NCBI GenBank assembly: GCA_025765615.1
Contig: JAIVFJ010000132.1
Location: 87,001-151,000, forward strand
DNA: 64,000 bases
Direction of reading: 5' to 3'
Origin: Zopfochytrium polystomum
Lineage: Eukaryota > Chytridiomycota > Chytridiomycetes > Chytridiales > Chytridiaceae
This document shows, piece after piece, positions 59,068-64,000 of this stretch (positions are counted from its first letter, which is position 1; each line of letters begins with the position of its first letter). A model generated the notes under the pieces. The model saw only the letters and a program-made list of their open reading frames with translations, was not told where the DNA came from and ran no database searches. The position numbers and the translations under genes are program-made.

Positions 59068-59156
59068 TAGAAAAAAGAACAATAATTGACAGTCACAATA
59101 GGTTCAGGTTCGTCTTGTACCTCTTGCTGCTAACCAGTCAGTTCCGCCTAACATCG
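59068..59156. repeat. LTR-like repeat, copy B right part
   Basis: About 89 bp matching 58186-58262 and ending CGCCTAACA. Read with 56614-56817 it makes a full LTR-like copy interrupted by about 2.25 kb that contains copy A. Confidence 0.7.
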
Positions 59157-59704
59157 GCAGAAGAGTAGCAAGTCAAGTCAGTCTGAGATATTTTCCAGTG
59201 TAGCAGCTTGAATCCAGCGTCTGCCGAAGTCGAAGAGAAGATCTGCAGACCCTTTCCCAGCAATGACATCAAAGGAAAAATCGCCGATGACCACAACATG
59301 TGGGAGGAGGGGAGTTATGTAAGTGAGAGAGAGGTGGAAGAGGGAGGTTGTAATTACCCTTTTCATTATATTAGTATTAAAGCTGTCCTTTTTTCCCCCA
59401 CATTTTGCTTATCGCCCAATGTGAGCAGGGAAGATAAAACCATTAGTGCTATTCGCAGCAAGGACGGGACAACTAATATCAAGGGATGAGCGAGCGAAGG
59501 GGCAGAAAGCAGCAAAGGTGAAAAATGTGAAGGCAAGAACCACTTCCTGGTCATGTTTTCGCCATGGGAACGAGTGGAAGAGTGCCACCAGCCAGCCAAC
59601 AAAGTGGAGGAGCAATAAATAGTAAAGAGAGGAAGGAAGGGATCTGAACAGACTTTGTCGGGGCGGTGGCAGGCGTGCGCCTAACAAAAAAAAAACTTGC
59701 TTCG
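59157..59704. other. Spacer right of repeat island
   Basis: No supported gene. It includes the 3' UTR side of the minus-strand CCCH gene. Confidence 0.45.
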
Positions 59705-61081
59705 TCAGGCAGCAAAAGGAATCGAGGAATAAAGGTGGGTGGGCAACAAAGGAGAGAGGCCGGGCAAAGTCGGCAGCGGAGGCGAAGGCTTCGAAACGGC
59801 GAACGAGAAGGCGGAGGCGGCAACGGCGGGAGCACTTCTCTCAGCCCTGACGGAAGCCATGGCGCCGGCGGATTGTAGGTTGATAAAGCCCCTGCGGCCT
59901 AGCGCCTTTGGCACAGCCATGACGACTGGCTGGGTAGGTCGACACCGGACCGGTGGGGACGCGGGCGGCAGCGTCAGGAAGGGCGGCGCCGTTGGCTTGT
60001 TAATGGTGCAGGTGGAGGCGATGCCGGCGTTGGAGTGAAGGAAGCCGCAGCGTTGGCCGTATGGACAGATTCCGTTTGCGACAAAGTTGGCGCAGGTCTT
60101 GGTCTTTTTGGGTGTGGATGGGGTGTGGGTGCGTGTGCGGAAGTTTTGTCAGATCAGTGTTAATACATGTTCCTCCGATTTCGGCGTTCCACTGATTTCT
60201 TTACTTCTTCCCATTCTTCTTCTGCTTCTTACCCTCCAATTAGTGGGTCGCGGCACCGTCCGCAGCTCGTCCGCGGAATGTGCGAAGTCGCAGCCAAGGC
60301 CGAAGCGACAGCTTCCCGACGCGGCAAACCAGACGCACAGCTCTGTTTTACGAAGCGTTCTTTGTTTTGGCTCGCGGCGGTGGAACGCCGCGGCGGCGGC
60401 GGGAACCACACTCTGAACTTCTCCGCTTCGGCTACCTCGACGTAACGGAACTCGATGCATCTCGTGGCTAATGCTCGCGCCCCCAGCGGTGGTGCTGGCG
60501 GCGGGCTCAGGGCCCAAGCGAGACGCGGGCAGGTTCGCTCGCCGCCCCGGATATTCCAACAACGGCTGCACCCGCGGAGGCGTCGGCCGTGGCCGCGGCG
60601 GCGGTGGAATTCGGGGGCAAAGCGACCGTTGCCGCCCCATTCCAAACTCGTTGTCAAAGCCCGCCACTGCCGCCGCCGCCGTCAACGCCGGAGTCAGTAG
60701 AACGGTGGCACGGGGTGTTCCCGTCGGAGAGGCGGCCCCAGCAAAGGCCCCCAGCGGAAACGGCGCCACCGCTGGTGCTCTGATCGACGCGGGCGACGTC
60801 AGCGGCAAAGACGCTGACGGCGGTTGAGACGGCGTTGGCGCCAAGATCAGCCCGGTAGCAGGCATATCGTGTGGGCCGGCACGAGCAGAGTGGCCTCCAA
60901 GCTCGTGATGGAGTTGGTGGGGGTGGTCGTAGTAGTGGTGGTGGTGGTAGTGGTGGTAGACGGCAACAGGGCCCTGCGGGCTGATTGACGGCAAATGCCG
61001 TGCGCCAGCAGCAGCGGGAAACGCTGGTGCTGGAGCAGCGGCGGTGTTGGTTGTTGCCATTTTAGAGGCGAACTCAAGCAA
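59705..61081 (-). CDS. Tandem CCCH zinc-finger protein, TTP type (second gene)
   Basis: From ATG 61081 (or the in-frame ATG at 61060, MATTNTAAAP) comes an Ala/Pro/His-rich N-terminus with a His/Tyr run (VYHHYHHHHYYDHPHQLHH). The first finger reads RKTELCVWFAASGSCRFG plus LGCDFAHS; after an intron (about 60240 to 60095) the second reads KTKTCANFVANGICPYGQ plus RCGFLHS. Both are Cx8Cx5Cx3H with the KT(E/K)(L/T)C lead-in of tristetraprolin. The C-terminal part is Pro/Ser/Ala-rich and ends SSIPFAA. It likely binds AU-rich mRNA 3' ends. It differs from the gene at 35711-37460 by having the fingers C-terminal rather than central, so the two are not recent tandem duplicates. Confidence 0.85.
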
Positions 61082-61275
61082 GTCTCCCCAAAAAGGACAG
61101 GCAATAAATGAAGGGGAAGATGCTTGGAGATGTGCAGTGCAACTTTCTTGTGGCGATCAGTGGTTCGGGGTGTTCTTTAGTGCAGAGGCGGTCGGTGCAG
61201 CAGCTCCCGTTCCCGTGCCGTCCCGCGGGCCTTTATAGTGGGCCTCCCACACGTTTTGTAATTCCAGCGGGGTCT

Positions 61276-61278
<3 letters not shown>

Positions 61279-61333
<55 letters not shown>
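61279..61333. repeat. (CT)n tract upstream of second CCCH gene
   Basis: About 55 bp of CT on the plus strand, some 200 bp upstream of the minus-strand start at 61081; the sense strand of that gene reads GA. Confidence 0.95.
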
Positions 61334-61334
<1 letters not shown>

Positions 61335-61586
61335 CTTGAATTCGCGACTTTTGGGTGAGGCGCCGTGCGACATGATCGCCCGTTTTTGTCAGATTTACTA
61401 ATGACCAGTTACACCATCACCCAAGGCTGCTCTGTTTGTCCAGAGGACTGGCTTTCCGACCTGACCGACCAAATTTTCGCTTTCGAAACGCTTGTGTGGG
61501 TGTGTATTGTGTGTAATTTGTTTTTGTTAGGTTAGCAGTTACACGTAGCAAGCCATTAATGACACTCACAATAAGGATTTTGGACA

Positions 61587-61589
<3 letters not shown>

Positions 61590-61676
<87 letters not shown>
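61590..61676. repeat. (CT)n tract
   Basis: About 87 bp of CT with one GT interruption. It lies downstream (3') of the small minus-strand gene at 61879-62478 and is not clearly next to a start codon. Confidence 0.95.
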
Positions 61677-61878
61677 GCCCATGCGCGTGCTCGTGCAAAT
61701 GCTGCGAGCGATCAAACGAAACTTCCCGATCCGTTGGACGCCCTGCTTGCTGCTTTTTGGCTTGGCAGTCTTCTTCATCTTCTTGCTCTGTCTGTGCGCC
61801 GTGACCGACCCGCGCGGGCGGTTGGATCGATCGCCCGCGGCCATACATTATCAATCAGGGTTATTGGTTTTTATTGTT

Positions 61879-62478
61879 TTAGTTTTGTGGCGGGCACGAA
61901 GACGAATTAACGCTTGTCCATAGTTTTTGTCTTCTTTTTACTTTTTTTCTTTCTTTTTCTTCAACTCGAAGGTGCACGTGATCTTTTCCTTTCTCCCTCG
62001 GTGCCACCAGGATCGACGCATCGTCGGAGGCGGGGTTGCTTAACTGCAAACAAGCAATCGCTGCTCTGCTGCTGTAACTAGAATCTCGCCACAACCCAAA
62101 AGTGGAAACAAACACCGAGAAATAATACTATGTACTCCTCCTCTAGCTTCGCTGTTGTTCGTCTTCCGCTTGTTGGCTGCATTGGCTGCCTCATGCAAGG
62201 TCTGCGCGATCGATCGTAGTGCCTTCGCCTTCCTGGTGCATGGGTGGGTGGGACTAAGGCGAACGAATGCACACGCACAAACATTACGAACGTGGCTCTC
62301 CTGAATGCTTCTCACACCGGCACTTCCCCAATCGCAGTTCCCAGCTAGTGTGGTGAGTAAGTTGCCCATACCTCACTTTTCGTCCTTGCCCCGCACCCCC
62401 GCGCCCTCTGCGCCTCCACACAGTGGCCAGCGTGTGTGTGTTAGCTTCCCTTTGTCCAGTCCGAACAACGCACTTCAT
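61879..62478 (-). CDS. Small basic protein of unknown function
   Basis: Three exons, 62478-62288, 62232-62136 and 62043-61879, join in phase to about 150 residues. The introns are canonical: 55 nt (GTAATG...CACCAG) and 92 nt (GTACAT...TTGCAG). The chain includes KCRCEKHSGEPRSKAKALRS, IAQTLHEAANAANKRKTN, then LSNPASDDASILVAPREKG and a very basic helix (HVHLRVEEKERKKVKRRQK). I recognise no family. The clean introns, retained frame and sensible composition of exons 2 and 3 support a gene; the first about 40 residues (Arg/Gly-rich) may instead be 5' UTR or contain another intron. Confidence 0.45.
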
Positions 62479-62651
62479 CCTCTGACCGCAGCTTGAATGG
62501 TACCTGCCGCTTGAACGCGTAACGCGCTTGAGCGAGTGGGCTGGTTGCCTGTTCTCAATCTCTCGTAATCGATCCCTCGGTGGTTGTTAATGCGATGCGC
62601 CCTCCTCGCCCTTTGTCGAATTCGTATTACTGTGCACCACAGCCGAATCGA

Positions 62652-62654
<3 letters not shown>

Positions 62655-62736
<82 letters not shown>
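62655..62736. repeat. (GA)n tract upstream of biotin carboxylase gene
   Basis: About 82 bp of GA with two single-base slips, ending 49 bp before the start codon at 62786. A T11 run lies between. Confidence 0.95.
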
Positions 62737-62738
<2 letters not shown>

Positions 62739-62785
62739 CAAAGACAAGAAAAAACATGTGCGTGTGCACTTTTTTTTTTTTTGCA

Positions 62786-64000
62786 ATGGCTCCTTCCGCA
62801 ACTGCGGCCGCGCCACCACGTGACGAAGGCGTCTGCTCGCCCGTGCTGGTGATCTTGGTCGCGAATCGCGCCGAAGTCGCCATCCGCGTCGCTCGGTCGC
62901 TTCGGGCTGCTGCGCCGGCGACTGTCACGGCCATCGACGACGAGGCCAGGACCCAGCAGACCGTCTTGCCCCAGCCCCACCCCCACCACCAGCAGCTCAC
63001 CGTCAGAGTCGTCGGCGTCCACTCGGCTGACGACGGCGCTTGCCTCCACACCCGCCGCCTGGATTACTCCGCCATGCTTCCGCGCTCCGGACCCGCGGCC
63101 TACTTGGACATACCCGCTGTCACTGCCGCTGCGGTCCAAGCGGGTGCATCTTTTGTTCACCCTGGATATGGATTTTTGAGGTAGACTCTGGTGCCTCGCT
63201 CCTTTTCTGCCAACGCAGCTAAACCATTGTCAATGTCCTTTATCACCTCTTTTTTTTCATCTTTACCTATTTGCCCTTGAAAAAGCGAGAATGCCGAGTT
63301 CGTCGAGGCTTTGGAAAATCGAGGAATCGGCTTCATGGGACCGTCGGCTACCTTGCTACGTTTGTTCGGAGACAAGGTCTGTGCTCGACAGATGGCTGCT
63401 GCGTGTGGAGTTCCCGTGCTGAAAGGGACAGTCGGACCAACTTCGCTCCGGGAAGCTAGTCGATTCTTCGAGACTCTCGATCGTGGGGGCGGCATGATGA
63501 TCAAGGTGTTTTTTAGTCTGCGAGAATGAACTAGCAACTGAACTGGATTTTCACCTTCAAAGGCCGTCCACGGTGGTGGGGGACGCGGGATACGTGCTGT
63601 GACGAGGCTTGAGGACGTGGCTGATGCCTACGCACGGTGTCAAAGCGAGGCCTCCGCGTCGTTTGGAAACGGTGATGTCTTTGTGGAAGAGCTAGTCCGG
63701 AGCGCTCGTCATGTGGAGGTTCAAATTGTTTCCGACCGATATGGCGGCGTTTTTCATCTTGCGGAAAGGGAATGCACGATTCAGGCAAGCGCTCTCCCTA
63801 TCGCTTGATTCGAGAAATGGCGATTCTCTCTATCTGATTGCTCACGTGCATCCGTTTCCAGCGTCGAAACCAAAAAATGATCGAGGGTTGCGCCCAGCCC
63901 AAGTCTTACCAGCTCGCTGCGATCCAAAATTTGCCAGGCCGCTGTAGATCTGATCCAAAAAGGTCCAGCTGCTGCCAAGGCTCCTCCTTATTGTGGGTTG
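62786..64000 (+). CDS. Biotin carboxylase-type protein (5' part, truncated by window)
   Basis: The start is ATG 62786 (MAPSATAAAPPRDEG). Exons 62786-63180, 63286-63505 and 63563-63784 encode a biotin carboxylase N-domain and the start of the ATP-grasp: LVANRAEVAIRVARSL, DIPAVTAAAVQAGASFVHPG plus YGF and, across the intron, LSENAEF; GPSATLLRLFGDKVCARQMA; IKAVHGGGGRGIRAV (ATP-binding glycine loop); FVEELVRSARHVEVQIV; HLAERECTIQRRNQKMIE. It belongs to biotin-dependent carboxylases (acyl-CoA, pyruvate or urea type); the biotinyl and transferase domains are beyond the window, so the substrate is open. The intron 63785-63861 begins GC instead of GT. After QKMIE the expected frame resumes (SPSLTSSLRSKICQAAVDLI) only with a one-base shift at GGG 63885-63887, a sequencing indel or real lesion. 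An insertion with PQPHPHHQQ sits early in the N-domain. Confidence 0.8.

Noticed and set aside
60455..60827. Long GC-rich plus-strand frames opposite the second CCCH gene
   Set aside because: They are antisense shadows of the Ala/Pro-rich minus-strand coding region, which carries the diagnostic zinc fingers.
61681..61923. Plus-strand frame with a hydrophobic segment (LLLFGLAVFFIFLLCLC)
   Set aside because: No homology features, follows a CT tract by composition, and overlaps the downstream side of the better-supported minus-strand small gene.

Overview
The window is nuclear DNA from a eukaryote, most likely a zoosporic (chytrid-like) fungus. Genes are compact, alternate between strands, and are cut by many GT-AG introns, often about 45-95 nt. 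Housekeeping proteins look fungal or opisthokont (uS12, SDH3, MetAP2, REV3, Lin1/CD2BP2, alpha-arrestin). Three genes belong to the basal body or flagellum and are normally kept only by lineages with cilia: TEX9-like, TTLL-type tubulin polyglutamylase, and CCDC61/VFL3-like. I found no convincing tRNA, rRNA or CRISPR.

Layout 1-31 kb: GT4 glycosyltransferase (+), TEX9-like (-), SDH3 (+), MetAP2 (-), a J-domain/methyltransferase fusion (+), ribosomal protein uS12 (-), kinesin-14 (+), Lin1/CD2BP2 (-), REV3 (-), arrestin-domain protein (+), a Pro/Ser-rich unknown (-), TTLL polyglutamylase (-) and glutaryl-CoA dehydrogenase (+). Most neighbours are divergent pairs with short shared promoters or convergent pairs with stop codons only 29-150 bp apart.

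Layout 32-51 kb: a multi-RRM-like protein (-), a TTP-type CCCH protein (+), a heat-shock-element-like array, CCDC61/VFL3 (+), and an inverted pair of endoglycoceramidase-like GH5 genes (- and +) flanking a dCACHE-HAMP membrane sensor (+) that has no output domain. A type I membrane protein (-) follows.

Layout 51-59.7 kb: a gene-poor repeat island. It holds a broken ARP2 exon, a decayed Ty1/copia polyprotein, LTR-like repeats with TGTTA/TAACA ends arranged as a nest, and several minisatellites. The last 4 kb has a second TTP-type CCCH gene (-), a small unrecognised basic protein (-) and the 5' part of a biotin carboxylase gene (+) that runs off the window.

Most interesting points: (1) the J-domain, membrane segment and METTL21-type methyltransferase in one reading frame, which could couple Hsp70 recruitment to lysine methylation; (2) the GH5-sensor-GH5 block, where one enzyme copy has a GPI-type tail and the other does not; (3) long GA/CT dinucleotide tracts placed repeatedly just upstream of start codons. 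Exon boundaries come from reading splice motifs and frame continuity by eye; gene ends are firmer than internal exons.
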